From Alkalinema sp. CACIAM 70d (lineage in GTDB: Bacteria > Cyanobacteriota > Cyanobacteriia > Leptolyngbyales > Leptolyngbyaceae): a DNA stretch of 64,000 bases. Under the pieces are notes generated by a model, which was not told the origin of the DNA, searched no databases, and saw nothing but the letters and a program-made list of their open reading frames with translations. Of the stretch, positions 9,570 to 19,892 are shown one piece after another (within the stretch, counting starts at the first letter, position 1; every line of letters starts with the position of its first letter). The stretch is taken from positions 186,001 to 250,000 of the forward strand of contig MUGG01000098.1 of assembly GCA_002148405.1 (NCBI GenBank), written 5' to 3'. Both the position numbers and the translations under genes were made by a program.

Positions 9570-9677
9570 ATGAATGATGAATATACTCCAATTTACTGTC
9601 ACCGAATTGTCACTGACTGGACACCGTTAAATGGAAATTATGTCTTAGGATTGGGCTGTCAGTCAGTATTTTTCTAA
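9570..9677 (+). CDS. Possible 35-residue leader peptide
   Basis: ATG at 9570 opens a 35-codon frame (MNDEYTPIYCHRIVTDW...) ending TAA 3 bp before the ATG of the glycosyltransferase gene. No clear Shine-Dalgarno is seen. Position and spacing would suit translational coupling, but there is no homology that I recognise, so it may be chance. Confidence 0.2.
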   Translation: MNDEYTPIYCHRIVTDWTPLNGNYVLGLGCQSVFF

Positions 9678-9679
9678 TT

Positions 9680-10702
9680 ATGAGTCAGCAGCCCCCGCTT
9701 ATTTCTATTTGCATTCCAACCTATCGTCGGCCCGAATTTCTTAAACTGGCGATCGAGTCTTGCTTAAACCAAACCTATCCCAATATTGAAATTGTCGTGA
9801 GTGATGATTCCCCCGACGATCGTACGGAGGAAATGATTCGGGGGTTAAAACGTTCCGATCGAATTCGCTATGTGCGCAACCGACCCGCTCTGCGCCAAGC
9901 AGCTAACACGACGAATGCTTTTAACCTGGCTAAGGGCGATCGGTTGGTGTTGCTCCATGATGACGATCTCCTGCTACCCAATGCCGTCGCAGATTTGGCC
10001 AGTGCCTGGGATCTGAATCCTAATCTTGTGATGAGCTACGGCAAATACCAGATGATGGATGCGGATGGGCGTCCGATGCCAGCGGAAACCCGAGAATTTT
10101 ATCAGTTTCTCGAACAAACGCCCACCTATCCCCATTGGCAGCGATCGCTCTGGTGGATGGTACTGTCTGGCCTCTTTGCCCCCAACGGATTTATGATTCG
10201 GACGGATGTGGCTCAGAAAATTGGCTATTCCACCGATCCAGCGATCGGGGATGCCTGCGATCTCGATTTCGATTTACGACTGGCCCAAAACTATGATGAT
10301 TTCTGGTTCGTGAACGAGTACATTTCTGTCTACCGCATGGCTCAGATGAATTCTGAAAGTGCGAAGGATAACAGTACCTCTGCCAACTATGGCTATCGCT
10401 TAATGGAGTCAACACAGGTACCCGCAGAATTACAGTCCCTCAAGTCACGGTGGCTTAAAAACATAGCACCCTACGCCATTAGTCGCTGGTTACATTTCGG
10501 TAACAAGCGAACCGCCGCTCGAATTTATTTTTCATCCCACTATCCCTGGAAGCGTCGATTATCGCCCAAGGGACTGGCTCAACTGCTCATTTTGCTGTTG
10601 CCCGCCCGCTGGGGAACAGAATTGCTGGCATCTCTGAAAAACCTCAAGTATTCCTTGAAGGGCCTCAAACAGTCTCCCCCAGCTCGATTGCGAACAGAAT
10701 AG
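9680..10702 (+). CDS. Glycosyltransferase family 2 protein
   Basis: GT-A fold family 2 glycosyltransferase, 340 residues. The N-terminus ISICIPTYRRPEFLKLAIES is the nucleotide-sugar binding strand-helix; VVSDDSPDD and the acidic LLHDDDLLLP (the DXD metal site) follow. After about residue 210 the domain ends, and a basic, helical tail without a clear membrane span follows (KRRLSPKGLAQLLILLLPARW). It transfers a sugar to an unknown acceptor, probably for a surface polysaccharide. It stands alone between the suf operon and the zinc island, with no co-oriented polysaccharide gene within 20 kb. Confidence 0.88.
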   Translation: MSQQPPLISICIPTYRRPEFLKLAIESCLNQTYPNIEIVVSDDSPDDRTEEMIRGLKRSDRIRYVRNRPALRQAANTTNAFNLAKGDRLVLLHDDDLLLPNAVADLASAWDLNPNLVMSYGKYQMMDADGRPMPAETREFYQFLEQTPTYPHWQRSLWWMVLSGLFAPNGFMIRTDVAQKIGYSTDPAIGDACDLDFDLRLAQNYDDFWFVNEYISVYRMAQMNSESAKDNSTSANYGYRLMESTQVPAELQSLKSRWLKNIAPYAISRWLHFGNKRTAARIYFSSHYPWKRRLSPKGLAQLLILLLPARWGTELLASLKNLKYSLKGLKQSPPARLRTE

Positions 10703-11140
10703 CCAAGGCTCGCTTTTGCTACACCAGAAAGGAAAGACCTAAGCGGAGAAACGTTCATTTCGGCATTGATCGTTCATCGATCGTTCATCTTCTGCCGATC
10801 GAGTCTTGCAGAATGGCAGTCATCGATCGCGCTATATTTCGCAAGGGTGTTCGAGGATTTTAGCCCCTGGACGATAAGCCTGAATGCGCAATGCAGCCTC
10901 ACGCCGAGAGACGAGGCTCCACTCACCGTAATACATTCACCGTAATATCAGATTGATAATGATTATCATTATCTAATTTTGTGTTAGCATAGCAAGGGTT
11001 TGAATCAATCCTGCAAGTCCTCCTGTGTGACTCCCACCCAAAGCCTCTGTTCTATCAAGAGTGCTGATCAAGCTGATCGAATCAATCAGCCAGGGGTTCG
11101 TCTCCAAGGCAGGCTTTTTCGGGAATTCCCTTGAGCTGCT
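10703..11140. other. Intergenic region carrying the zinc-island promoter
   Basis: 438 bp without a gene. The first half shows no structure that I can name. The second half holds the Zur/Fur-type palindrome at 10954-10968 and a TAGCAT -10-like hexamer at 10985-10990, leaving a leader of about 145 bases before the first gene of the island. Confidence 0.6.
10954..10968. promoter_or_regulatory. Zur/Fur-type operator
   Basis: TGATAATGATTATCA is a perfect 7-1-7 palindrome, the form reported for cyanobacterial Zur boxes. Read one base in and extended, GATAATGATTATCATTATC (10955-10973) also differs from the classical enterobacterial Fur consensus at one central base. The genes downstream (COG0523 proteins, HemB, FolE) are those of a zinc-starvation response, so Zur is the better guess. 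It overlaps the probable -35 position for the TAGCAT element at 10985. Confidence 0.8.
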
Positions 11141-12094
11141 ATGCAATCGTTTCCTGTTACCTTAGTCGCCGGTGCCCCAGGGGTTGGCAAAACCACCTGG
11201 ATTTACCAGCAGGCCAGTTTGGCTCAATCTGCTGCTTACCTCAATTTAGGGGCAGAGAATTTCCCGATCGACGCCACCTACCTGAGCACAGAATGTCCTC
11301 AACTGACTGCGATCGCGGTCGATGAGTTGAGTGAATTTCTCCAGCGATCGGATCAGTCCATACCGCTGTTTATTGAACTTGGGTTTCACATCGATCCCGC
11401 TTCCTTGGAATTGCCGATCGCGCCTGAAACTTGTCGAAAAATCCTCTTGGTGCAGTCTCCACAATTCAGTCAGTCTACAGATGTAGAATCACGATCGGAA
11501 TCTCAATCGCAATTGCTGACTTCATCAACTAAATCATCGGAATTGTTGCATCAAGACCAACAGAACGATGAGTGGACGGGATGGACTTGTATCTCGCCTG
11601 TGGCGTCACCGGAAGATTTTCTAGATAACTTGCCAACGAAAGCTTATGAATCGTCACGGCTATCAATTGATCTAACACCAGAGACAACCCTGCAAATCCG
11701 TCGATCGTACCTCCAGGGCAAAGTTTTAGATGGCAATAGTTTAGAAACTTTTTGGCATGAACTGACCCATGGAGCCTACGGGGAACTTCAACGGGCTAAG
11801 GGGATTTTTGAACTGGTGGATGGCCGTGCGCTCTTGTTGAACTATCGGGCAGGCTATGCTGCTGTCGAACCGTTGGAGCTTTCGCTACCCCGTTGGTTGG
11901 ATGGGCCACCCGATCGGTTCAGTGGTTTGGAAGTGGTTGGGACACAGTTAGATCAACCCAGAATTGTGCAAACCCTGACCGACTGTTGTTTAGAGGATGC
12001 GGCGATCGCCTATTACCAAGCTCAAATCCGCGCATCCCAAGCCGCTTCTCCAGAAGTATCCCAAAGCGTATCCCAAGGAGCAACCGTGTCATGA
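11141..12094 (+). CDS. Degenerate G3E/CobW-like P-loop protein
   Basis: 317-residue relative of the COG0523 (CobW/ZNG1) metallochaperone GTPases. It has the P-loop GAPGVGKTTW (residues 11-20) and a CobW C-terminal-like domain (SLETFWHELTHGAYGELQRAKGIFELVDGRA). It lacks the CXCC metal motif, the ETTG switch (FIELGFHIDP instead) and an NKXD guanine-specificity motif, all of which the second COG0523 protein at 14407 keeps. It is therefore probably not a normal GTPase. It is the first gene after the Zur-type box, and its stop overlaps the next ATG (ATGA). A partner or regulator of the intact GTPase is one possibility. Confidence 0.7.
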   Translation: MQSFPVTLVAGAPGVGKTTWIYQQASLAQSAAYLNLGAENFPIDATYLSTECPQLTAIAVDELSEFLQRSDQSIPLFIELGFHIDPASLELPIAPETCRKILLVQSPQFSQSTDVESRSESQSQLLTSSTKSSELLHQDQQNDEWTGWTCISPVASPEDFLDNLPTKAYESSRLSIDLTPETTLQIRRSYLQGKVLDGNSLETFWHELTHGAYGELQRAKGIFELVDGRALLLNYRAGYAAVEPLELSLPRWLDGPPDRFSGLEVVGTQLDQPRIVQTLTDCCLEDAAIAYYQAQIRASQAASPEVSQSVSQGATVS

Positions 12095-12918
12095 AAATTG
12101 CGGTGATGTCCTGTATCCATGGCAATTACGAAGCGCTCAATGCCGTCCTTTCGGATATTGATGCCCAAAATGCCGACAAAATTTACTGCTTAGGGGACTT
12201 AGTCGGCTATGGCCCCCATCCTAATGCGGTGGTTGAGATGATTCGATCGCTGGATATTCCCACCTGTCAGGGCTGCTGGGATGAAGACATTGTGGAAGGG
12301 TTGAATGCCTGTGAATGTAGCTATCCATCCGTGCTGGCAGAGAAACGGGGCCGACTGGCCCACGAATGGACGAATCAAGTCATTCACCCTGAAACGCGAT
12401 CGTTCTTAGCCAATCTGCCCTTCAGCCTCCGGGAAGATAACCTCTGCTTTGTCCATGGCAGTCCCCATAACCAGCACGAATATCTCATGCCCGGAATGGA
12501 TGCTTTTGTGGCCATGGAGCGGGTGATGGCGGCGGGAGCCGATATTTTGTTTTGTGGTCACACCCACATCCCCTATGTCCGCACCTTAGACAGCGGACAA
12601 CTCCACATTAAAGTCCAAATGGCTCAGCCCAATGGTCAGTCCCAAATTGTCACCGATCGCGCCGTGACAACACCGCTGAAACGCATTGTTAATGCAGGTT
12701 CTGTGGGGGAACCGCGCCATGGTCGGCCTAATGCGACCTATGTGATGTATGACACGAATTGCGATCGCATCACGTTGCGGGAAGTGGAATACAACTATCA
12801 AAAAACCTGTGCTGACATTATTGAGAAGGGCTTGCCCGCAATCTTTGCATGGCGGTTGGCGCGGGGATTAGAGTTTGCAGAGCGAGCGGATGACCCAACC
12901 CATATCTGTGAGCGATAA
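12091..12918 (+). CDS. Metallophosphoesterase family protein with Cys at two metal-ligand positions
   Basis: 275-residue calcineurin-like phosphoesterase of the YfcE-like branch. Motifs in order: SCIHGN (C8 in place of the usual Asp of DXHGN), CLGDLVGYGP (D36), GCWDED (C62 in place of the usual Asn of GN(H/W)D), VHGSPHNQ and CGHTHIPYV. Two of the residues that normally bind the dinuclear metal are thus cysteines, while the other ligands remain. ATG 12091 overlaps the stop of the preceding gene. Its place in a Zur-type operon suggests a changed metal preference or a metal-sensing role. The substrate is unknown. Confidence 0.85.
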   Translation: MKIAVMSCIHGNYEALNAVLSDIDAQNADKIYCLGDLVGYGPHPNAVVEMIRSLDIPTCQGCWDEDIVEGLNACECSYPSVLAEKRGRLAHEWTNQVIHPETRSFLANLPFSLREDNLCFVHGSPHNQHEYLMPGMDAFVAMERVMAAGADILFCGHTHIPYVRTLDSGQLHIKVQMAQPNGQSQIVTDRAVTTPLKRIVNAGSVGEPRHGRPNATYVMYDTNCDRITLREVEYNYQKTCADIIEKGLPAIFAWRLARGLEFAERADDPTHICER

Positions 12919-12966
12919 ATGCGAAGCGCTGGCTTACGCGATCGGGCATTGCATCACCCATCCATC

Positions 12967-14282
<1,316 letters not shown>

Positions 14283-14406
14283 TTCAAGTCACAGGATTGA
14301 GTTTCGAGTTAGATTTACAAGTTAGATTTACAAGTTCCTAGAAATCAGTAATGACCTGTCAGCATTCCTGCTAGAGTTGCCCTAAACATTCCTTGGAGGA
14401 AAGGTA

Positions 14407-15669
14407 ATGCAACACCCGGAAAATCATCAAACTGGTAAACATCAAACCCTGCCATCCATTATCGATTTGCCGAAGCGAGGACTGCCTGTCACGGTCATTA
14501 CGGGCTTTCTGGGCAGCGGAAAAACCACGTTGCTCAATCACATTTTGAATAACCGCAATGACTTGAAAGTGGCGGTGTTGGTCAATGAGTTTGGCGATAT
14601 TGATATCGACACCCAACTCCTCGTCTCGATCGACGAAGACATGGTGCAACTGAGTAATGGTTGCATTTGTTGCACGATTAATGATGGCTTGGTGGATGCG
14701 GTGTATCGGGTATTGGAACGGGACGATCGGGTGGATTACCTCGTGATTGAAACGACGGGTGTGGCTGATCCTCTGCCGATCGTCATGACGTTCCTTGGGA
14801 CGGAATTGCGGGATTTGGTTCGTTTAGATTCCATCCTGACCCTAGTGGATGCAGAAACCTTTACGCCGGATCACTTTGACAGCGAGGCCGCCATTCACCA
14901 AATCCTCTACGGCGATATTGTGCTTCTGAATAAAACGGACTTAGCCCCCCCGCAACAAGTAGAAGCCCTAGAAACCTACATTCATACGATCAAAGACGGT
15001 GCACGAATCATCCGCTGTCAGCATGGGGAGGTTCCCTTACCGTTACTTCTAGATGTGGGCTATAACAACCCCAATGCCTACGCAGAACTGTTGGGAGCAG
15101 GAAATTCCGTCGATCGCTCATCCCACGATCGCTCAGCCCAAGCGCACGAGCATCACGAGCATCACGAGCAGCATGGTCAGCACGAGCAGCATGGTCAGCA
15201 CGAGCATCATCACTCTGATCACTATGCTCACAACCATAGTCACGATCATAGCCACGGTCATAACTACGATCACAGCCACGGTCATAGCCACAGCCACGAT
15301 CACGGCCACGATCATGATCATCAAGCCCATCCTATTTCTCATCATTTAGCAAATGATGGCTTTGTAGCGGTTTCCTACACTAGCGATCGGCCCTTTGAGT
15401 TGACTAAGTTTCAAGCATTTCTGGATCACTTGCCGCAGACGATTTTTCGAGGCAAAGGGATTCTGTGGTTTGCGGAAAGCCAATTAAGACACATTTTTCA
15501 ACTCAGTGGCAAACGGTGTAGCCTAGAGGTCGATGAATGGAAAACTCAACGCTGCAACCAAATTGTATTAATCGGGCGAGATTTGGATACGGAAGGTATT
15601 CGAAAAGCCCTGGCCGATTGCCAAGTTACGACGGTCCCCACAGTTCCCCTCAGTGGCGTGACTTCCTAA
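14407..15669 (+). CDS. COG0523 (CobW/ZNG1-type) GTPase with a histidine-rich linker
   Basis: 420-residue G3E-family GTPase and putative zinc metallochaperone. Intact motifs: Walker A GFLGSGKTT (33-41), NEFGDIDID, metal motif GCICC (C86, C88, C89), VIETTGVADP switch, and LLNKTDL for guanine specificity. Between the GTPase domain and the CobW C-terminal domain lies a linker (roughly residues 235-315) with about thirty histidines, often as HSH or HDH, a likely zinc store. Part of this linker is encoded by an 18-bp DNA repeat. Flanked by hemB and folE, it could deliver zinc to FolE under starvation. AGGAAAG is the probable ribosome site. Confidence 0.92.
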   Translation: MQHPENHQTGKHQTLPSIIDLPKRGLPVTVITGFLGSGKTTLLNHILNNRNDLKVAVLVNEFGDIDIDTQLLVSIDEDMVQLSNGCICCTINDGLVDAVYRVLERDDRVDYLVIETTGVADPLPIVMTFLGTELRDLVRLDSILTLVDAETFTPDHFDSEAAIHQILYGDIVLLNKTDLAPPQQVEALETYIHTIKDGARIIRCQHGEVPLPLLLDVGYNNPNAYAELLGAGNSVDRSSHDRSAQAHEHHEHHEQHGQHEQHGQHEHHHSDHYAHNHSHDHSHGHNYDHSHGHSHSHDHGHDHDHQAHPISHHLANDGFVAVSYTSDRPFELTKFQAFLDHLPQTIFRGKGILWFAESQLRHIFQLSGKRCSLEVDEWKTQRCNQIVLIGRDLDTEGIRKALADCQVTTVPTVPLSGVTS

Positions 15670-15868
15670 GGCGTAACTTCCTAAGTTTCTACAGTTGCGA
15701 AGGTTCATAGAGACTTTCATGACATTTTCGCAGGGCCTATGGTGAGATATCTCGCAAGAGTGCTCGCCACCCTTGTAGAAAACCTGCCTGTGTAGAAAAC
15801 CTGTCTGGTTCTTGATCAGGTAGCCCGTTCCCCACCCTTATCTACTGCAAACTCTGTTAGAGAACCCC

Positions 15869-16543
15869 ATGAATTATCCTTCTATGACCGAATCGTCGAT
15901 CGAACGTAGCCTGGTTGAACCCACGGCAGATAGCGCGATCGCAGCCCTGAAGACCCAAGCCCACCCTCCCGTTTCCGATGCAGAAATGATGCAGGCTGTG
16001 CGGACTTTGCTGATTGGACTGGGGGAAGATCCCGATCGGGAAGGACTGCGCGACACACCCAAACGAGTGGTCAAAGCGTTGCAATTCCTCACCCAGGGCT
16101 ATCACCAATCCCTCGATGAATTACTCAATGGGGCTGTTTTCCATGAAAGTACCAATGAAATGGTGCTTGTGCGAGATATTGACCTATTTAGCTCCTGTGA
16201 ACACCATATTTTGCCCATTATTGGGCGTGTTCATGTTGCCTACATTCCCAACGGGAAGGTGATTGGGCTGTCGAAAATTGCCCGCATTTGTGAAATGTAC
16301 GCCCGACGCCTTCAGGTGCAAGAACGACTGACCGCACAGATTGCTGATGCGTTGCAGGGCTTGCTCAAGCCGCAGGGGGTGGCTGTGGTGGTTGAAGCCA
16401 CGCATATGTGCATGGCCATGCGCGGGGTACAAAAGCCCGGTTCCTGGACCGCAACCAGCGCCATGAAAGGCGTCTTTGCAGAGGATCCCAAAACTCGCCA
16501 GGAATTTATGAGCCTGATTCAACATCGGCCTGCTTTTCATTAA
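15869..16543 (+). CDS. folE: GTP cyclohydrolase I (FolE, zinc type)
   Basis: Type I GTP cyclohydrolase, forming 7,8-dihydroneopterin triphosphate for folate, pterin and deazapurine synthesis. 224 residues, with zinc ligands visible as SSCEHHILP (Cys and His) and the distal Cys in [19 protein letters not shown] and RLQVQERLT are conserved family blocks. Being zinc-dependent, its presence behind a Zur-type promoter suggests a reserve copy loaded by the COG0523 GTPase next to it. The first 35 residues are variable; ATG 15884 is an alternative start. Confidence 0.94.
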   Translation: MNYPSMTESSIERSLVEPTADSAIAALKTQAHPPVSDAEMMQAVRTLLIGLGEDPDREGLRDTPKRVVKALQFLTQGYHQSLDELLNGAVFHESTNEMVLVRDIDLFSSCEHHILPIIGRVHVAYIPNGKVIGLSKIARICEMYARRLQVQERLTAQIADALQGLLKPQGVAVVVEATHMCMAMRGVQKPGSWTATSAMKGVFAEDPKTRQEFMSLIQHRPAFH

Positions 16544-16578
16544 TTGCGGCGGTTGATCAAGATTGTTAAGGAGTGACT

Positions 16579-17406
16579 ATGTGGGCGATTTTGAGTGGTA
16601 TTGAGGGAAATCTGGCCGCCTATGAAGCGGTTTTGGCCGATCTAAAACGCCAACGATCGCCCATTGAAGCTCTCTATATCCTGGGGGATGTGATTTCGCC
16701 CGTTGCGGATAACACCGCCATCATGCAGCGGCTTTGCTATCCACGATCGGGAGAACTCGAACCCCAGGTTTGTCAGGGCTGGTGGGAGGAGCAGTTACTG
16801 ACTTTGCACGGGCTAGGACGATCGGCAGAACCCACAGAACTGATCGATCGGTATGGCCTGTCCGTTGTGAAACAACTCTGGGATGGCAGTTCACGATCGT
16901 TGGTTGATTGGATCAAGTCCTTAGATTTTGGCTTGTTTGAACTCGATTGTTTGTTGGTTCACGGTAGCAGCATTAGTGTCAGTGATGAATTAACGCCGGA
17001 TACCGATGCAATTTTCATGCTCGATCGCTTGTTGAGGATGGATGCGAATTATTTATTTTGCGGTCGATCGGGTTTGGCGTTTGAATATGCTATTCACCAG
17101 GGCAGTGTGGTTTCTGAAATGACCACTCTTGCGCCAGTTCCAGAACTAGCTCCAGCATCAGTTCCAGCACCAGTTCCAGCCCATCTAGCAGACCCACGAT
17201 CGGAGCCGTTAACTGAGGCTGAAACCGTGACATTACGACCTCGAAAAATTATTGGGGTTGGCAATGTGGGACGGGTACCCGGACAGGCGACCTATACGCT
17301 CTATCAACCCTATGCGGGCAATCTTGAATTTCGGACAGTCCGTTATGGCACTGCCAAAGGATTCTCGCAAAGTCGATCGCAGACGAGATCGCAGGCGCGA
17401 TCGTAA
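16579..17406 (+). CDS. Metallophosphoesterase-like pseudoenzyme
   Basis: 275-residue relative of the phosphoesterase at 12091, with all metal motifs eroded: SGIEGN for (S)DXHGN (Asp to Gly, His to Glu), GDVIS keeps one Asp, CQGWWEE for GN(H/W)D, VHGSS, and CGRSGLA for CGHTHIP. The fold blocks align end to end, so it is a true homologue rather than a chance match. A Pro/Ala/Val-rich insert (residues about 185-205) and an Arg/Ser/Gln-rich tail are added. Start ATG 16579 lies 5 bp after AAGGAG and is preferred over GTG 16573. It probably acts by binding, perhaps pairing with the first phosphoesterase. Confidence 0.75.
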   Translation: MWAILSGIEGNLAAYEAVLADLKRQRSPIEALYILGDVISPVADNTAIMQRLCYPRSGELEPQVCQGWWEEQLLTLHGLGRSAEPTELIDRYGLSVVKQLWDGSSRSLVDWIKSLDFGLFELDCLLVHGSSISVSDELTPDTDAIFMLDRLLRMDANYLFCGRSGLAFEYAIHQGSVVSEMTTLAPVPELAPASVPAPVPAHLADPRSEPLTEAETVTLRPRKIIGVGNVGRVPGQATYTLYQPYAGNLEFRTVRYGTAKGFSQSRSQTRSQARS

Positions 17407-17447
17407 TGTTATCCCCAAGGCTGTTGCTCAACAATCTGCTCAACAAT

Positions 17448-18749
17448 CTAACAATCTAAGGTATGTCTCAGTTCCCAACTGCTGAGGTGATTGGTATATT
17501 CTGACCATTCCTGGTGTTTGAGTTTGAGATAGGCATCTACAACTTCACTGCCTAAACGATCGCGCATGATTTCATTGCTGTCTAAAGCTCGTAATGCATC
17601 GAGTAAATTGTTGGGCAATCGTTTGATCTCTGCTGCGGCTACATCTGTGTAGCTATTTGTGTTCGATCGAACACCGGGATCCCGTTTTTCTGCGATGCCA
17701 TCTAAGCCTGCGGCAACTAACGCAGCCGGTAGCAGATAGGGATTAGCTGCCCCATCGGGAAGACGACACTCAAACCGTCCTCGATCGGGAATCCGAATCA
17801 TATGGGTGCGGTTGTTGCCGCCGTAGGTGATGGTTGTTGGCGACCAAGTGGCTCCGGAGTGGGGTGTGGCCGCATTCAGCCGCTTGTAGGAATTCACGGT
17901 CGGGTTGCTGATGGCGCAAAGGGCACTGGCGGAATGCAGCACCCCAGCGATGAATTGATAGGCCAAGGGAGACAGCCCCAGTTCACCCTGGGCATCGTCA
18001 AATAGGTTGGTCGTACCCGTCCGATCCCAAACAGAGAGGTGCGTGTGGCAGCCATTGCCAGTTAAATCCGAAAAGGGTTTGGGCATGAAGGTGGCGCGAT
18101 AACCATGCTTTTGGGCGATCGACTTGACCATGTATTTAAAGAAAGCGTGACGATCGGCAGTGACTAACGCATCGGCATATTTCCAGTTCATTTCAAACTG
18201 ACCGTTGGCATCTTCATGGTCGTTTTGGTAGGGTTCCCAGCCCAGTTCCAGCATGGCGTCGCAGATTTCCGCAATCACGTCATAGCGCCGCATCAGAGCC
18301 TGTTGGTCATAGCAGGGTTTGGCGGCTCGATCGTAGGGGTCGGAGAGGTGTTCGCCATCGGATTGTAGGAGAAAATATTCGCATTCCACTCCCGTTTTGA
18401 TGCTGTAGCCGAGGGCATCTGCCTGGGCCAAGACGCGCTTGAGGGTGAGGCGAGGCGTTTGGGCGATCGCGTCTCCGGTGATCCAGTACAAGTCCGCTGG
18501 CATCCAAGCAACATCCCGCTGCCAAGGCAATTGAATCAAGCGATCGGGGTCGGGAATGGCTACAATATCGGGATCAGCAGGCGTCATGTCTAACCAGGCT
18601 GCGAATCCCGCAAATCCAGCTCCTTCAGCGGCAATTGGGTCGATCGCGGCGGCAGGAACTAGCTTCGATCGCTGCACACCAAAGAGATCGGTAAAGGAAA
18701 TTAGGAAATAGCGAATTCCTTGGGTGCGAGCCAATTCCGACAATGCCAT
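17448..18749 (-). CDS. glnT: Glutamine synthetase family protein (GlnT-like, type III glutamate-ammonia ligase)
   Basis: 433-residue glutamine-synthetase-fold ligase of the GlnT-like class, distinct from GlnA. It shows GVECEYFLL (metal-binding Glu pair), EDANGQFEMNWKYADAL, NGCHTHLSVWD (metal/ATP His motif), the substrate segment NSYKRLNAATPHSGATWSP, and AANPYLLPAALVAAGLDGI. It ligates an amine to glutamate; relatives include gamma-glutamylmethylamide synthetases, so the amine may not be ammonia. It converges on the end of the zinc island with 41 bp between. A MetX-like gene lies directly upstream on the same strand. Confidence 0.87.
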   Translation of the reverse strand: MALSELARTQGIRYFLISFTDLFGVQRSKLVPAAAIDPIAAEGAGFAGFAAWLDMTPADPDIVAIPDPDRLIQLPWQRDVAWMPADLYWITGDAIAQTPRLTLKRVLAQADALGYSIKTGVECEYFLLQSDGEHLSDPYDRAAKPCYDQQALMRRYDVIAEICDAMLELGWEPYQNDHEDANGQFEMNWKYADALVTADRHAFFKYMVKSIAQKHGYRATFMPKPFSDLTGNGCHTHLSVWDRTGTTNLFDDAQGELGLSPLAYQFIAGVLHSASALCAISNPTVNSYKRLNAATPHSGATWSPTTITYGGNNRTHMIRIPDRGRFECRLPDGAANPYLLPAALVAAGLDGIAEKRDPGVRSNTNSYTDVAAAEIKRLPNNLLDALRALDSNEIMRDRLGSEVVDAYLKLKHQEWSEYTNHLSSWELRHTLDC

Positions 18750-18835
18750 AGTTACGTTGAGTCCTTAGGAATAAACAACGAATTTGTCAATAGGAACTTG
18801 AATCACTCAGTAAACAGACATCGATTGAAAATCAA

Positions 18836-19849
18836 TCACTCCGCTAGTAACGCAGCAATCGCCGATCGAATAAATGCGGCATCCTCGGGGTTTTGGTAGG
18901 GATTGCCTGCCCGGTGGCCCCACAGGGAGGGAATCGGCAAATATTGCGCGTTGGGAATCAAGTGCGCCTCAGCTTGACAGTCCTCCGGGGTAAAGTAAAG
19001 ATCAGTAGATCCCGGCATAATCAGCGTTTTTGCTTGAATTGCAGCCAGCGCCGCCCGGTAATCGCCCTGATAGATTGGATTATCGCTGACATCGCAACGC
19101 AGCCATGTATCAATCATTGCAATTAGGTTGCGGGGATCGCGTTTTCGGTAGCCCGCTTCCCAGCCCCGCAGCATGTAGTCCTCTAGGGAGGAGTAGCCAA
19201 GGGGGAGGTAGAGTCGATCGCGGTAAAAGGCTTGGGAGGCGGCCCAACTGGCATAAATTCGCGCGAAGGTTTGTAAACCCCGATCGGGCACCCCATCAAA
19301 TCCACGACCTGTCCAAGCAGGATCGCTGGTGAGGGCATGGCGCAGGCTTTGCAGAAAAATTTGGTTATGTTCCGTTGTGCGGGCGGTGCCACACAGGGCG
19401 GCAATCCGCGCCACGCGATCGGGATAGCAAGCGGCCCAGTGGTATGCCTGCTGTGCCCCCATCGACCAACCGTAGACCAGAGCTAACTGCTGGATTTCTA
19501 AATGGTTGAAAACTAAGTGGGCTTGCAGACGAATATTATCCCAATGGGTAAACCAAAAGTTTTGTTCGGCTAAACCACAATATTCGGAATTACTGGGCGA
19601 AGTAGAAAGGCCATTGCCCAGCATGTTGACCATGATAATGCAGTAATGGTCAGGGTTGAGAATCCTGTCGGGGGCAATCAACCAATCTAAGTCAGGATGC
19701 TGAGCTCCATAGGATGTGGGATAGAGAATGACGTTGGTGGGATGGCTGCGGGAATTGAATTCGCCATAGATTTGATAGGCTAGGCACACTTCCGATAAAA
19801 CGATGCCACATTGTAATGGAAAATCTGTTAGCTTCAGCAGTTCAGTCAT
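18836..19849 (-). CDS. Alpha/beta hydrolase of the homoserine acetyltransferase (MetX-like) family
   Basis: 337-residue alpha/beta hydrolase. The MetX-like order is seen: ILYPTSYGAQ, NMLGNGLSTSPSN (the usual oxyanion/NXLG segment), the nucleophile elbow VYGWSMGAQQAYHWA, the acid in MPGSTDLYFTPED, and the His in LWGHRAGNPY. It is shorter and more divergent than biosynthetic MetX, so I do not assign methionine synthesis. The neighbour is the GlnT-like ligase, 86 bp downstream on the same strand. The pair may work on one small amino compound. Confidence 0.82.
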   Translation of the reverse strand: MTELLKLTDFPLQCGIVLSEVCLAYQIYGEFNSRSHPTNVILYPTSYGAQHPDLDWLIAPDRILNPDHYCIIMVNMLGNGLSTSPSNSEYCGLAEQNFWFTHWDNIRLQAHLVFNHLEIQQLALVYGWSMGAQQAYHWAACYPDRVARIAALCGTARTTEHNQIFLQSLRHALTSDPAWTGRGFDGVPDRGLQTFARIYASWAASQAFYRDRLYLPLGYSSLEDYMLRGWEAGYRKRDPRNLIAMIDTWLRCDVSDNPIYQGDYRAALAAIQAKTLIMPGSTDLYFTPEDCQAEAHLIPNAQYLPIPSLWGHRAGNPYQNPEDAAFIRSAIAALLAE

Positions 19850-19892
19850 GGGCAGGGGAAGAAATCACGATCGCACGGGGGCTAAGGGTGGG

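Noticed and set aside
15133..15349. Val/Met/Ile-rich open frames opposite or alongside the His-rich region
   Set aside because: They are other-frame readings of CAC/CAT codons in the COG0523 linker; composition is monotonous and there is no ribosome site.
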